DNA of 64,000 nucleotides from Chelativorans sp. ZYF759 (GTDB taxonomy: Bacteria > Pseudomonadota > Alphaproteobacteria > Rhizobiales > Rhizobiaceae). The translations under genes were made by a program, and so were the position numbers. Below the pieces are notes generated by a model that ran no database searches, was not told the origin of the DNA, and saw only the letters and a list, made by a program, of their open reading frames with translations. Location of the stretch: positions 206,306 through 270,305 of the forward strand of contig NZ_WVVV01000004.1 in the NCBI RefSeq assembly GCF_012911015.1. Reading direction: 5' to 3'. This document shows positions 38,897-48,596 of this stretch, piece after piece; the first letter of the stretch is position 1; every line of letters begins with the position of its first letter.

Positions 38897-39928
38897 GTGG
38901 TCAGCGAGGCTCCTCCCTTCTGGTGGCAAAAAGCCGACTGGCGCGCCTGGGCGCTCTATCCGGCATCGCGCCTCTACGGGGCAGCTGCGCGCCACCGCCT
39001 GGAAACGGCCCAACGGCACCCGGTTTCGGCTCCCGTCCTGTGCGTCGGCAATTTCACCGTCGGCGGCGCCGGCAAGACACCTGTCGCCATCGCTCTCGCC
39101 AAGCAGGCCGAGACCAAGAATCTCAAGCCCGGTTTCCTGTCGCGCGGCTATGGCGGGGCTGTCTATCAACCCCATCTGGTGGATGCCGACACCGATACCG
39201 TGCGCCATGTAGGGGATGAGCCGCTGGTGCTGGCCCGCACCGCGCCCACAGTCGTCACGCCCAATCGTGTCGCAGGTGCAGAATTGCTGATCACTCATGG
39301 CTGCGACTTCATCATCATGGATGACGGCTTCCAGAGCGCGCGCATCCATATCGACTACGCCCTCATCGTGGTCGACGCGCATCGCGGGATCGGCAACGGC
39401 CACACGCTGCCGGGCGGGCCGATGCGCGCCAGCCTGGTGGACCAGATGCGCCACGTCGATGCCATCGTGAAGATCGGCGAGGGCGATGCCGCCGACGACG
39501 TGGTCCGTCAGGCCGCGCGCGCGGGCCGGCCCGTGCACCAGGCCGCCACGCAGCCACGCCACGTCGCCGGCTTGACCGACGCTCCGCTGATCGCCTTTGC
39601 CGGTATCGGGCATCCGGAGAAGTTCTTCCGCACGGTCGAAAAGATGGGAGGCAACATCGCGCTCAGACGCGGCTATTCGGACCATCACCACTATACCGAC
39701 GAGGAAGCGCGCGACCTCCTGCGCACTGCCGAGCGGCTGGGCGGCCGTCTGGTGACGACGCAGAAGGATGCCGTGAGGCTGCTGCACGGTTCCAAGGCTC
39801 TTGAGGAACTGGCGGCGGCGGTGACGGTGATCGAGATCGACACGAATTTCGAGCTGGCCGGAACGCCGGCCACGATCATTCGCGAGACGCTCGCGGCTTG
39901 GCAGAAACGCAAGGACCAGCGGGTCTGA
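38897..39928 (+). CDS. lpxK: Tetraacyldisaccharide 4'-kinase LpxK
   Basis: A 343-residue membrane-associated kinase that phosphorylates the 4' position of the lipid A disaccharide. The P-loop is VGNFTVGGAGKTP (about 50-62), followed by GFLSRGYGG and the DDGFQ motif. The start is GTG with GGAGG four bases before it. It is the last gene of the lipid A block on this strand. Confidence 0.96.
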   Translation: MVSEAPPFWWQKADWRAWALYPASRLYGAAARHRLETAQRHPVSAPVLCVGNFTVGGAGKTPVAIALAKQAETKNLKPGFLSRGYGGAVYQPHLVDADTDTVRHVGDEPLVLARTAPTVVTPNRVAGAELLITHGCDFIIMDDGFQSARIHIDYALIVVDAHRGIGNGHTLPGGPMRASLVDQMRHVDAIVKIGEGDAADDVVRQAARAGRPVHQAATQPRHVAGLTDAPLIAFAGIGHPEKFFRTVEKMGGNIALRRGYSDHHHYTDEEARDLLRTAERLGGRLVTTQKDAVRLLHGSKALEELAAAVTVIEIDTNFELAGTPATIIRETLAAWQKRKDQRV

Positions 39929-39947
39929 AGCAGCCGAAGCCGCAGGC

Positions 39948-40166
39948 TCAGTCGCGTGCGAGTGTTTCGTTCTCGCGCTTGAGCGAGGCAGCGGCGTCCA
40001 CATAGGGCTCCTGGCGCGCAACGCTCCAATATTTGAGTTCGTCGAGCGGAATGGAGCGGCCCGTCACGGCACACCGCACGAATGCGCCGGGCGTCACCAC
40101 CTGAAAGTCGCCATCCAGATAGCGTATATGCGCTTCCCGCCCACCCGGGCCTTCAAAACGGTTCAT
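39948..40166 (-). CDS. DUF2093 protein
   Basis: A 72-residue protein of the DUF2093 family: IRYLDGDFQVVTPGAFVRCAVTGRSIPLDELKYWSVARQEPYVDAAAS. The single CAVTG cysteine is a typical feature. Function unknown. It is conserved beside lpxK and mutL in related genomes. The start is the ATG giving MNRFEGPGG; the frame is open upstream but outside the family. It probably shares transcription with mutL. Confidence 0.92.
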   Translation of the reverse strand: MNRFEGPGGREAHIRYLDGDFQVVTPGAFVRCAVTGRSIPLDELKYWSVARQEPYVDAAASLKRENETLARD

Positions 40167-40182
40167 CGACAATCGCCTCTTT

Positions 40183-40197
40183 GCGGAACGGTTCCGC
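40183..40197. repeat. Short palindrome between mutL and the DUF2093 gene
   Basis: GCGGAAC and GTTCCGC around one base, in the 60-base gap between mutL and the downstream DUF2093 gene. It could be a weak hairpin in the transcript or chance. Confidence 0.3.
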
Positions 40198-40226
40198 CAC
40201 AAAATGCCGGAGAGGTCAAGCAACCG

Positions 40227-42029
40227 TCATCGACGGCCGAACAGCCGCTCGATATCGGCAAGCTTCAGCTCGATATAGGTAGGACGGCCGTGATTGCAGG
40301 TGCCCGAACCCGGCGTCGCTTCCATCTGCCGCAGAAGGGCGTTCATTTCCTCAGGCCTAAGCTGACGTCCCGACCGGACCGAGCCATGGCAGGCCATGGT
40401 CGAGGCGATGCTGTCGAGCCGCGCCTTGAGGCTGTCCACGCTGTCGTTCTCGGCAACCTCATCGGCCAGGTCGCGCACCAGCGAGGGGACATCGACCTCG
40501 CCCAGCATCGACGGCGTCTCCCGCACGATGACGGCGCCCGGCCCGAAACGTTCGAGCCCCAGACCCAGACGCGACAGGAACCCGGAATGCGCGGCAAGTC
40601 GGTCGGCATCTTCTTCCGACAGATCGACGATTTCGGGGATCAGCAGCATCTGGGAAGCCAGCGGCCTGGCGTAGAGCGCCTCCTTCATCGCTTCGTAGAC
40701 GAGGCGCTCATGGGCGGCGTGCTGGTCCACGATGACGAGCGAGTCGCCCGTCTGCGCGATGATGTAGTTCTCGTGGATCTGGGCGCGCGCGGCACCGAGT
40801 GGCGCCTGCAGGACGGCGGTCTCGGCCTCGGGCGGGGGCCGGACATCCGCACTGACGACCGCGCCGATGTCGAAGGCGGCCTGCGGCCCTGCCGAAAAGC
40901 CGCGATCGAGCGGCGCGTGGAAGGCGTGGGCGGCCTCCCGGCTGGGCCCGGATGGCGGTCTCTGGGCGAAGGGAACGACAGACCCTGTACGAAAGGTCTG
41001 TGCCATGGCATCGCCTGCCTGCGAGGAGGCGCGAATTCCCTCCCCCGCAAGCGCCTGCCGTACAGCACCGACGATCAGGCCGCGCACAAGACCTGAATCG
41101 CGGAAGCGCACATCGGCCTTGGCCGGGTGCACGTTGACGTCGACCAGCGCGGGATCGAGTTCGATGAAGAGGGCCGTCAGCGGGTGCCGGTCGCGGGCGA
41201 GCATATCCGCATACGCCCCGCGCACCGCGCCCGCGAGCAAACGGTCGCGCACCGGCCGGCCGTTCACATAGGCAAATTGCTGCATCGCGTTGCCGCGGCT
41301 GAAGGCCGGGATCGATGCCAGTCCGGTGAGGCGGACACCTTCCCGCTCGGCCGCGATTTCAACAGAATTCTCCACGAATTCACGCCCGAGCACGTCGGCC
41401 AGCCGATCGCGAAGGCCTGTCGCATCGTCCCTGCCGGCCGCCAGATCGAGCGTCGAGCGGTCGGTGCCGGTCAGGATGAAGCGCACGGCGGGAAAGGCGA
41501 TGGCGATGCGCTTGACCACCTCCGTGATGGCCGTGGCCTCGGCGCGCGTGCTCTTCATGAATTTCAGACGTGCCGGCGTGGCGAAAAACAGGTCGCGCAC
41601 CTCGACGAGCGTTCCGGGATTGGCGGCGACAGGGCGCGGCGCGATCGCCCGCCCGCCCTCGACCGAAATCTCGGCACCCTCCACGGCGTCACGCGGGCGC
41701 GAGCGGATCGTCAGCCGCGACACCGATCCGATCGACGGCAGTGCCTCACCACGAAAACCGAGCGAGTGGATGGCATCGATCCCGCCATCGAGCTTGGAGG
41801 TGCAATGGCGGCCAATCGCCAGCGGCAACTCGCCGATCGGCATGCCTGCCCCATCATCGGTGACGCGAATCAGCGACAACCCGCCGCCAGCCGTCGCGAT
41901 CTCGATGCGCCGTGCACCCGCATCGAGCGCATTTTCGACGAGTTCCTTGACGACGCTGGCCGGTCGCTCGATCACTTCGCCGGCGGCGATCTGGTTGACC
42001 GTGGTCTCTGGGAGCTGGCGGATGGGCAT
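40227..42029 (-). CDS. mutL: DNA mismatch repair protein MutL
   Basis: A 600-residue protein. The GHKL ATPase domain has [31 protein letters not shown] and RHCTSKL with GFRGEAL. The C-terminal domain carries [12 protein letters not shown] near residue 432, the DQHAx2Ex4E endonuclease motif, plus [10 protein letters not shown] and [11 protein letters not shown] near the end. So it is a nicking MutL, as expected for bacteria without MutH. It couples MutS recognition to strand incision. The start is ATG 42029. Confidence 0.97.
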   Translation of the reverse strand: MPIRQLPETTVNQIAAGEVIERPASVVKELVENALDAGARRIEIATAGGGLSLIRVTDDGAGMPIGELPLAIGRHCTSKLDGGIDAIHSLGFRGEALPSIGSVSRLTIRSRPRDAVEGAEISVEGGRAIAPRPVAANPGTLVEVRDLFFATPARLKFMKSTRAEATAITEVVKRIAIAFPAVRFILTGTDRSTLDLAAGRDDATGLRDRLADVLGREFVENSVEIAAEREGVRLTGLASIPAFSRGNAMQQFAYVNGRPVRDRLLAGAVRGAYADMLARDRHPLTALFIELDPALVDVNVHPAKADVRFRDSGLVRGLIVGAVRQALAGEGIRASSQAGDAMAQTFRTGSVVPFAQRPPSGPSREAAHAFHAPLDRGFSAGPQAAFDIGAVVSADVRPPPEAETAVLQAPLGAARAQIHENYIIAQTGDSLVIVDQHAAHERLVYEAMKEALYARPLASQMLLIPEIVDLSEEDADRLAAHSGFLSRLGLGLERFGPGAVIVRETPSMLGEVDVPSLVRDLADEVAENDSVDSLKARLDSIASTMACHGSVRSGRQLRPEEMNALLRQMEATPGSGTCNHGRPTYIELKLADIERLFGRR

Positions 42030-42116
42030 GGGACCACAATAGGCGGATTCGCCCTGGCTGCGATAGGTCGACCGGGCGGCATCGACAGGAAGTTGTTGGC
42101 CGCCACGATCCCCGCC

Positions 42117-43025
42117 TCATCGATTGTGGGGCGATGTGAGCCAGTCGCGCACCTGGATGGCCAAGGGTGAGAGCGGCCTGCCCCTCGGCCAGGCTACGTG
42201 AAAGCTCTTGCCGGTCAGGAGATTGTGGTCGGTGAGGCGCAGCAGGACGCCCTTCTCGACCAGGCCGTCGGTAAGATGCCCCCAGCCAAGGGCAATCCCC
42301 TGACCTTCGATGACCGACTGGATCACGGCGACATAGTCGTTGATCTGCAGGCCCTTCGGCGCGTTGCCGCCGGCAATGCCCGCCGAAGCGAACCACTCGC
42401 TCCAGGTGACCGTCGAACGAAAAGGCTCCTCGTGGTGGATCAGGCGGTGGGACAGCAGATTCTCGACTGTCTCCGGGCGACCGAAGCGGGCGACGTAGCT
42501 CACGCCGCAGACCGGGTAGATCTCTTCCGGGGCCAGGATTTCACATTTGTAGTGGGGCCATTCCCCCGCCTCGCCCCCGCGTATGCCGAGCGGGATCCCC
42601 TCGCCCACCAGGTCCAGGTCGCGGTCGGCCGTCTGGATGCGCAAGTCGATCTCCGGCAGGTCCTCGCGAAAGCGCTGCAGGCGCGGCACCATCCAGAACG
42701 CGGCGAAGGCGGTCGATGCCGAGAGCGTCACATGGCCACCGACGGCGACCGCACGAAGGCCCTGCGCCGAGCGATGAATATGCGACAGGCCCAGCGACAC
42801 GTCGGCATGAAAACGCTGCCCGGCCGCGGTCAGCCGCACCCGCCGGTGCTCGCGCAGGAAGAGCGTGGTGGCAAGCTGCACCTCCAGCCGACCGATCGCG
42901 TAGGAGACCGCCGCCTGCGTCATGCCAAGCTCGCGCGCGGCGGCACTGAAGCTTGCCAGCCGACCGGCCGCCTCGAACACGACAAGACCGTTGATCGACG
43001 GGATGAGATGACGGAGCGTTTCCAT
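42117..43025 (-). CDS. LysR-type (GcvA-like) regulator
   Basis: A 302-residue LysR-type transcription factor with helix-turn-helix at about 16-60 (FEAAGRLASFSAAARELGMTQAAVSYAIGRLE) and a GcvA-like effector domain (DLVGEGIPLGIRGGEAGEWP). It is divergent from the MttB-like methyltransferase gene, which it probably controls through the inverted repeat between them. The inducer is unknown; a methylated amine would fit. Confidence 0.92.
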   Translation of the reverse strand: METLRHLIPSINGLVVFEAAGRLASFSAAARELGMTQAAVSYAIGRLEVQLATTLFLREHRRVRLTAAGQRFHADVSLGLSHIHRSAQGLRAVAVGGHVTLSASTAFAAFWMVPRLQRFREDLPEIDLRIQTADRDLDLVGEGIPLGIRGGEAGEWPHYKCEILAPEEIYPVCGVSYVARFGRPETVENLLSHRLIHHEEPFRSTVTWSEWFASAGIAGGNAPKGLQINDYVAVIQSVIEGQGIALGWGHLTDGLVEKGVLLRLTDHNLLTGKSFHVAWPRGRPLSPLAIQVRDWLTSPHNR

Positions 43026-43027
43026 AA

Positions 43028-43051
43028 ATTCAGCTTATCAACTCGATGAAT
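43028..43051. promoter_or_regulatory. Candidate LysR-type operator before the MttB-like gene
   Basis: Inverted repeat ATTCA-N14-TGAAT in the divergent region, starting 3 bases upstream of the LysR start codon. The core also contains a degenerate TTCATC...GATAA symmetry of the kind LysR-type proteins bind. Confidence 0.35.
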
Positions 43052-43115
43052 CTTTTCCAGCGTTACACGGCGCCAGCCCATGCCTAGTCTGCATTTGGTG
43101 CTGGAGCGGTGTTCG

Positions 43116-44672
43116 ATGACAGAAGCAGGCATTATGGCAACAGATGCAAGGCCGCAGCGATCAGGTCGCAGCGCGCGCCGCGCCGAGCGGGAACAGGGAC
43201 CGCAAGGGCTTGGCCGGCCCTACATCATTCGCAACATCCCCAATTACGACATTCTCTCGGAGGAGAACCTTCTCCGCATCGAGGCGACCGCCGATCGCAT
43301 CCTGGCCGAGATCGGCATCGAGTTCCGCGACGATCCCGACACGCTCGCCCATTGGAAACGTGCCGGTGCCCATGTCGACGGCGTGCTGGTGCGGTTCGAG
43401 CCCGGCATGCTGCGCGAAATCCTCAAGACCGCGCCGGCCGAGTTCACCCAGCATGCGCGCAATCCCGCGCATTCGGTCCAGATCGGCGGCAACAACGTGG
43501 TCTTTTCGCCGGCCTATGGCTCGCCCTTCGTGATGGATCTCGACCAGGGGCGCCGCTACGGCACGATCGAGGATTTCCGCAATTTCGTGAAACTCGCCCA
43601 GGCCTCGCCCTGGCTGCACCATTCGGGTGGCACGATCTGCGAGCCCGTGGACGTGCCCGTCAACAAGCGCCATCTCGACATGGTGTTCAGCCACATCAAA
43701 TATTCCGACCGCGGCTTCATGGGTTCGGTGACGGCGGAAGAACGGGCTGAAGATTCCATCGACATGGCCCGCATCCTGTTCGGCCGCGACTTCGTCGAGG
43801 AAAACTGCGTCATTCTCGGCAATGTCAACGTCAACTCGCCGCTCGTCTGGGACGGCACCATGACGAAGGTGCTGAGGGCCTATGCCCGCGCCAACCAGGC
43901 AGGCGTCGTGGTACCCTTCATCCTCGGCGGCGCCATGGGGCCGGTGACCAATGCCGGTGCCATCGCCCAGTCGCTGGCCGAGACCATGGCGGGATGCGCA
44001 CTGACCCAGCTGGAACGGCCGGGCGCGCCGGTGATCTTCGGCAATTTCCTGTCTTCCATGGCGCTTAAATCGGGATCGCCGACCTTCGGCACGCCGGAGC
44101 CGGCCATCGGATCGATGGTGATCGGCCAGCTCGCGCGGCGGCTCGCCCTGCCGCTGCGCTGCTCGGGAAACTTCACCACCTCAAAGCTGCCCGACGCCCA
44201 GGCCATGACGGAAGGCACCATGTCGATGCTGGCCGCCATCCACTGCGGCGCCAACTTCATCCTGCACTCGGCGGGCTTCCTCGACGGGCTCCTGTCCATG
44301 TCCTACGAGAAATTCGTGCTCGACTGCGATCTGTGCGGCGCATTGCACACCTATCTCGACGGGATCAAGATCGACGACAACGAACTCGCTCTCGACGCCT
44401 TTCGCGAGGTCGGCCCCGGCAACCACTTCTTCGGCTGCGCCCACACCATGGCGAACTACCAGACCGCCTTCTGGGAATCGGGTCTGGCAGACAACGACCC
44501 GTTCGAGACGTGGTCCGAGGCTGGCGAAGACGATGCCGCAACACGCGCGAACCGGCAGTGGAAGAAGACCTTGGCCGAGTATGAAGCGCCGCCGCTCGAC
44601 CCGGGCATTGCCGACGGGCTCGAAGACTTCATGGCTCGGCGCAAGGCCGGAATGGAGGATGCGTGGTATTGA
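43116..44672 (+). CDS. MttB-family methyltransferase without pyrrolysine
   Basis: About 518 residues, of the trimethylamine methyltransferase (MttB) superfamily; the frame has no internal TAG, so it is a non-pyrrolysine member like the glycine betaine methyltransferase MtgB. Recognisable stretches are VQIGGNNVVFSPAYGSPFV, ILGNVNVNSPLVWDG and SGNFTTSKLPDAQAMTEG. Such enzymes pass a methyl group from a quaternary amine to a corrinoid protein. ATG 43116 has GGAG nine bases upstream; ATG 43134 is an alternative. No corrinoid-protein gene is in the window. The LysR gene opposite and the TMADH-like gene downstream suggest methylamine or betaine use. Confidence 0.9.
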   Translation: MTEAGIMATDARPQRSGRSARRAEREQGPQGLGRPYIIRNIPNYDILSEENLLRIEATADRILAEIGIEFRDDPDTLAHWKRAGAHVDGVLVRFEPGMLREILKTAPAEFTQHARNPAHSVQIGGNNVVFSPAYGSPFVMDLDQGRRYGTIEDFRNFVKLAQASPWLHHSGGTICEPVDVPVNKRHLDMVFSHIKYSDRGFMGSVTAEERAEDSIDMARILFGRDFVEENCVILGNVNVNSPLVWDGTMTKVLRAYARANQAGVVVPFILGGAMGPVTNAGAIAQSLAETMAGCALTQLERPGAPVIFGNFLSSMALKSGSPTFGTPEPAIGSMVIGQLARRLALPLRCSGNFTTSKLPDAQAMTEGTMSMLAAIHCGANFILHSAGFLDGLLSMSYEKFVLDCDLCGALHTYLDGIKIDDNELALDAFREVGPGNHFFGCAHTMANYQTAFWESGLADNDPFETWSEAGEDDAATRANRQWKKTLAEYEAPPLDPGIADGLEDFMARRKAGMEDAWY

Positions 44673-44710
44673 GATCCGGACCGCGCCGCCACGACGTCTC
44701 CCGTGCCGGC

Positions 44711-45091
44711 CTAGTTGCCGTAGATCGCTTCAAGCTCAAGCGCGCGGTCCCTGGTGAGCGCAAACATGCAGGTGTTGCCCTCGATGGCGGCAATTGAGCC
44801 CTCCCCGGAACGGTAGAATGTACAACTGGCGTCCCGATAGGCCAGCCAGGCCCGCTGAACGTCACGCAAAGCCGTCCGGCGTTCGCCCTGCTGGGCGTCC
44901 AGAGCCACCTTGTAGATCGCGTTCAGCCGGGCGTCCCATTCATCGTAAAGCTCGGTCACGCATTCGACGATCTCCAGGGTGGACGTCAGATCGCCGCATC
45001 TTTCATAGTCGCCGGTGTACCAGTCGGAACCGGAAGCCGTGCGAAGCCCGACCAGGAAGAGAAGCGAGAATGCGAGTGGCAGCCGTGACAT
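44711..45091 (-). CDS. Exported LprI/DUF1311-like protein
   Basis: A 126-residue protein with a signal peptide (MSRLPLAFSLLFLVGLRTAS). The mature part has four cysteines (ERCGDL, ECVTEL, ASCTFY, NTCMFA) and the helical pattern YDEWDARLNAIYKVALDAQQGERRTALRDVQRAWLAYRDASC, as in the lysozyme inhibitor LprI N-terminal/DUF1311 family. The start follows AAGGAGG. It lies on the opposite strand between two catabolic genes and is probably unrelated to them. Confidence 0.88.
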   Translation of the reverse strand: MSRLPLAFSLLFLVGLRTASGSDWYTGDYERCGDLTSTLEIVECVTELYDEWDARLNAIYKVALDAQQGERRTALRDVQRAWLAYRDASCTFYRSGEGSIAAIEGNTCMFALTRDRALELEAIYGN

Positions 45092-45170
45092 CGATTTCCT
45101 CCTTGGGACGCAGCCGCATGAAAGCGTCGGCGCGCCGGCTCTGTCAATCGCGCGATCGAGAGGCAGATCG

Positions 45171-47225
45171 ATGACGCAATCCCCTTCCCGCGACCCCCTG
45201 CTCCAGCCCTTCCAGCTGAAGCATCTGACCTTCAAGAACCGGCTGATGTCGACGGCGCACGAGCCGGCCTATTCCGAAGACGGCCTGCCCAAAGAGCGCT
45301 ACCGGCTCTATCATGAAGAAAAGGCCAAGGGCGGCATCGCGCTGACCATGACCGCTGGCTCCGCGCTCGTCAGCCGCGACAGCCCAGCGGCCTTCGGCAA
45401 TCTCCACGCCTATCGCGACGAGATCGTGCCCTGGCTGGCGGAGCTGACGGACGCCTGCCACGCGCATGACTGCAAGGTGATGATCCAGCTCACCCATCTC
45501 GGCCGCCGCACCGGCTGGAACAAGGCAGACTGGCTTCCGGTTCTCTCCGCCTCGCCGGTGCGCGAGGCGGCCCATCGCGCCTTTCCCAAGGAAGCTGAGG
45601 AATGGGACATCGAACGCATCGTGGCCGACTACGCGAGTGCCGCCCAGCGCTGCCAGGCCGCCGGGCTCGATGGCATCGAGTTCGAGGCCTATGGCCATCT
45701 GATGGATGCCTTCTGGTCGCCGGCCACCAATCGCCGCGACGACGCCTTTGGCGGGTCGCTGGACAACCGGCTGCGTTTCACCTGGAGGGTGATCGACGCG
45801 GTGCGCGCTTCCGTCGGACCCGACTTCGTCGTCGGCATCCGCATGGTCGCCGACGAAGACAGCCAGGCGGGGCTCAGCCGCAGTGAGGGCGTCGAGATCG
45901 CCCGGCGGCTGGCCGGATCGGGCCAGATCGACTTCCTCAACATCGTCCGCGGCCGCATCGACACCGACGCCGCACTCACCGGCGTGATCCCGATCACCGG
46001 CATGCGCTCGGCGCCGCATCTCGATTTTGCCGGCGAGGTGCGCGAGGCGACACAGATCCCGATGTTCCACGCGGCCCGCATCGCCGACGTGGCGACCGCC
46101 CGCCATGCGGTGGCGGCAGGAAAACTCGACATGGTCGGCATGACGCGGCCCCACATGGCCGACCCGCACATCGCACGCAAGGTGGCAAACGGGCTCGAAC
46201 ACCGGGTGCGCCCCTGTGTCGGCGCGACCTATTGCCTGGACCGCATCTATGAGGGCGGCGAGGCGCTGTGTATCCACAACGCCGCCACCGGCCGCGAGGC
46301 CACCATGCCGCATGTCATCGCGAGGACCGAGGGCGTGCCCAGGCGCGTCGTCGTGGTCGGCGCCGGGCCGGCGGGGCTCGAGGCCGCGCGGGTGGCGGCC
46401 GAACGCGGTCATGTCGTCAGCGTGCTGGAGGCGTCTGGCAAGGCTGGCGGCCAGCTGAACCTCGCAACCCAGCTGCCGCGTCGCCGCGAACTGGCCGGCA
46501 TCGTCGACTGGCGACTGGCCGAACTCGAGCATCTGGGCGTGCCGATCCGCTACGATTGCTGGGCCGAGCCTTCCGACGTCCTGGAACTTCAACCCGACGT
46601 GGTGGTGATCGCCACCGGCGGCCTGCCGCAATCGCCGCCACTGGAAGAAGGCGCGGATCTGGTCGTCTCGAGCTGGGACATCCTGTCGGGCGCGGCCAAG
46701 CCCGCCGGCAGCGTGCTGCTTTACGACGACAATGGCGGCCATCAGGGCATGTCGGCGGCCGAGGCGATCGCCAATGCCGGCGTCACGCTCGAACTGCTGT
46801 CGCCGGAACGCTTCTTCGCGCCGGAAATGGGCGGCATGAACCATGTTCCCTACATGCGCGCCTTCCACGAGGCGGGGGTGCGAATCACCATCAATACGCG
46901 CCTGATCGCGGTCCGCCGCAACGGCAACCGTCTGGTGGCCACGCTCGCCTCCGACTATGCGCCGGGCTGGCGCGACGAGCGAGAAGTCAACCAGATCGTC
47001 GTCGAGCATGGCACCATGCCCAATGACGAGCTGTACTTCGCGCTCAAGCCCCGATCGCGAAATTGGGGCGAGGTGGACCACGCCGCGCTGATCGGCGGCG
47101 GGCGCCTCTGCCCGGAGCGCAATCCGGAAGGCCGCTTCGACCTCTTCCGCATCGGCGACGCCATCGCCTCGCGCAACATCCACGCCGCGATCTATGACGG
47201 GTTGAGATACGCGTTGCGGGTGTGA
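45171..47225 (+). CDS. TMADH/2,4-dienoyl-CoA reductase-like flavoprotein, probable N-demethylase
   Basis: A 684-residue NADH:flavin oxidoreductase. Residues 1-345 form an old-yellow-enzyme FMN barrel (DPLLQPFQLKHLTFKNR), an iron-sulfur segment lies at 349-367, and residues 390-684 form FAD/NAD domains (VVVVGAGPAGLEAARVAA). The iron-sulfur segment reads CVGATYC...C (Cys349, Ala352, Cys355, Cys367): the second of the four cysteines of trimethylamine dehydrogenase is Ala. From memory, rhizobial N-methylproline/dimethylglycine demethylase-like proteins look the same. The start follows GAGAGG. It probably acts with the MttB-like enzyme in demethylating amines. Confidence 0.88.
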   Translation: MTQSPSRDPLLQPFQLKHLTFKNRLMSTAHEPAYSEDGLPKERYRLYHEEKAKGGIALTMTAGSALVSRDSPAAFGNLHAYRDEIVPWLAELTDACHAHDCKVMIQLTHLGRRTGWNKADWLPVLSASPVREAAHRAFPKEAEEWDIERIVADYASAAQRCQAAGLDGIEFEAYGHLMDAFWSPATNRRDDAFGGSLDNRLRFTWRVIDAVRASVGPDFVVGIRMVADEDSQAGLSRSEGVEIARRLAGSGQIDFLNIVRGRIDTDAALTGVIPITGMRSAPHLDFAGEVREATQIPMFHAARIADVATARHAVAAGKLDMVGMTRPHMADPHIARKVANGLEHRVRPCVGATYCLDRIYEGGEALCIHNAATGREATMPHVIARTEGVPRRVVVVGAGPAGLEAARVAAERGHVVSVLEASGKAGGQLNLATQLPRRRELAGIVDWRLAELEHLGVPIRYDCWAEPSDVLELQPDVVVIATGGLPQSPPLEEGADLVVSSWDILSGAAKPAGSVLLYDDNGGHQGMSAAEAIANAGVTLELLSPERFFAPEMGGMNHVPYMRAFHEAGVRITINTRLIAVRRNGNRLVATLASDYAPGWRDEREVNQIVVEHGTMPNDELYFALKPRSRNWGEVDHAALIGGGRLCPERNPEGRFDLFRIGDAIASRNIHAAIYDGLRYALRV

Positions 47226-47242
47226 TCGGCGCGACGGTTTGA

Positions 47243-47254
47243 CGTCACGTGACG
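47243..47254. promoter_or_regulatory. 12-base palindrome upstream of gcdH
   Basis: A perfect palindrome CGTCACGTGACG that ends 8 bases upstream of the proposed gcdH -35 element. It is a plausible operator for an unidentified regulator. Confidence 0.4.
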
Positions 47255-47262
47255 AAAATGCT

Positions 47263-47290
47263 TTGGCGGGGGCAAGCGACGCCCTAATGT
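47263..47290 (+). promoter_or_regulatory. Probable gcdH promoter
   Basis: TTGGCG (47263-47268) and TAATGT (47285-47290) with a 16-base spacer, 34 bases upstream of the gcdH start codon. Fair sigma-70-type match. Confidence 0.45.
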
Positions 47291-47324
47291 AGGCGCATCA
47301 CCAAGAAGGAAGAAGAAGACCCCG

Positions 47325-48533
47325 ATGAACATCGACGTCAAAGCCCAGAGCGCCAAGGCCTCCTTCGTCTGGAACGATCCCTTCCTGCTGGAGGACCAGC
47401 TGGAGGAAGACGAGCGCATGATCCGCGATGCGGCGGCGGCCTTTGCCGCCGACAAGCTCGCGCCCCGCGTCCAGGACGCCTACATGGAGGAGAAGACCGA
47501 CCCGGCGATCTTCCGCGAGATGGGCGAGGCCGGCCTGCTCGGCATCACCATCCCTGAGGAATATGGCGGCTTGGGAGCCGGCTACGTCACCTACGGCCTG
47601 GTCGCGCGCGAGGTCGAGCGGGTGGATTCCGGCTACCGCTCGATGATGAGCGTGCAGTCTTCGCTCGTCATGCACCCGATCCATGCCTATGGCTCGGAAG
47701 AGCAGCGCAAGAAGTACCTGCCGGGGCTGGCCGCCGGCGAGCTGATCGGCTGCTTCGGGCTGACCGAGCCCGATGCCGGCTCCGATCCGGGCGGCATGAA
47801 GACCCGCGCCGAGAAAACCGCCACCGGCTACCGGCTGACCGGCAACAAGACCTGGATCTCCAACGCACCGATCGCCGACGTCTTCGTCGTCTGGGCGAAG
47901 TCGGCCGCCCATGACGACCAGATCCGCGGTTTCGTGCTCGAGAAGGGCATGAAGGGCCTGTCGGCGCCGAAGATCGGCGGCAAGCTGAGCCTGCGCGCCT
48001 CCATCACCGGCGAGATCGTCATGGAGGGCGTGGAGGTCGGCGAGGACGCGCTTCTGCCCAACGTGTCGGGCCTCAAGGGCCCCTTCGGCTGCCTCAACCG
48101 CGCCCGCTACGGCATCTCCTGGGGCGTGATGGGCGCAGCGGAAGATTGCTGGTTCCGCGCCCGCCAGTACGGCCTTGACCGCAAGCAGTTCGGCCGGCCG
48201 CTGGCCGCCACCCAGCTCTTCCAGAAGAAGCTGGCCGACATGCAGACCGACATCGCGCTGGGGCTGCAGGGCTCGCTTCGGGTCGGGCGCATCTTCGATG
48301 AAGGCAAGATGGCACCGGAGATGATCTCCATCGTCAAGCGCAACAATTGCGGCAAGGCGCTCGATATCGCCCGCCAGGCCCGCGACATGCATGGCGGCAA
48401 CGGCATCCAGATCGAGTACCACGTGATGCGCCACGCGGCCAATCTGGAGACCGTGAACACCTATGAAGGTGCCCACGACGTCCACGCGCTGATCCTGGGT
48501 CGGGCGCAGACGGGGATACAGGCGTTTTTCTGA
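47325..48533 (+). CDS. gcdH: Glutaryl-CoA dehydrogenase GcdH
   Basis: A 402-residue acyl-CoA dehydrogenase that oxidises and decarboxylates glutaryl-CoA to crotonyl-CoA in lysine and tryptophan degradation. GcdH marks are [15 protein letters not shown] (with the Arg that binds the substrate carboxylate), [14 protein letters not shown], and [16 protein letters not shown] holding the catalytic Glu near residue 381. The start has AGGAAG upstream. The gene stands alone between a promoter and a bidirectional terminator. Confidence 0.96.
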   Translation: MNIDVKAQSAKASFVWNDPFLLEDQLEEDERMIRDAAAAFAADKLAPRVQDAYMEEKTDPAIFREMGEAGLLGITIPEEYGGLGAGYVTYGLVAREVERVDSGYRSMMSVQSSLVMHPIHAYGSEEQRKKYLPGLAAGELIGCFGLTEPDAGSDPGGMKTRAEKTATGYRLTGNKTWISNAPIADVFVVWAKSAAHDDQIRGFVLEKGMKGLSAPKIGGKLSLRASITGEIVMEGVEVGEDALLPNVSGLKGPFGCLNRARYGISWGVMGAAEDCWFRARQYGLDRKQFGRPLAATQLFQKKLADMQTDIALGLQGSLRVGRIFDEGKMAPEMISIVKRNNCGKALDIARQARDMHGGNGIQIEYHVMRHAANLETVNTYEGAHDVHALILGRAQTGIQAFF

Positions 48534-48548
48534 TCGATTGAGCAGTTG

Positions 48549-48594
48549 AAACAACAGCGCCGCCGGTGGCCATGCCCCGGCGGCGCTGTTGTTT
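48549..48594. terminator. Bidirectional terminator between gcdH and pheT
   Basis: A perfect 18-base stem (48549-48566 and 48577-48594) with a 10-base loop, GC-rich in the middle and ending TTGTTT on the plus strand, and equally T-rich on the minus strand. It lies 15 bases after the gcdH stop and 2 bases before the pheT stop codon, so it can serve both convergent genes. Confidence 0.85.
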
Positions 48595-48596
48595 GG

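Noticed and set aside
43116-44672. Pyrrolysine-containing methyltransferase
   Set aside because: The MttB-like frame has no internal TAG codon, so it does not encode pyrrolysine.
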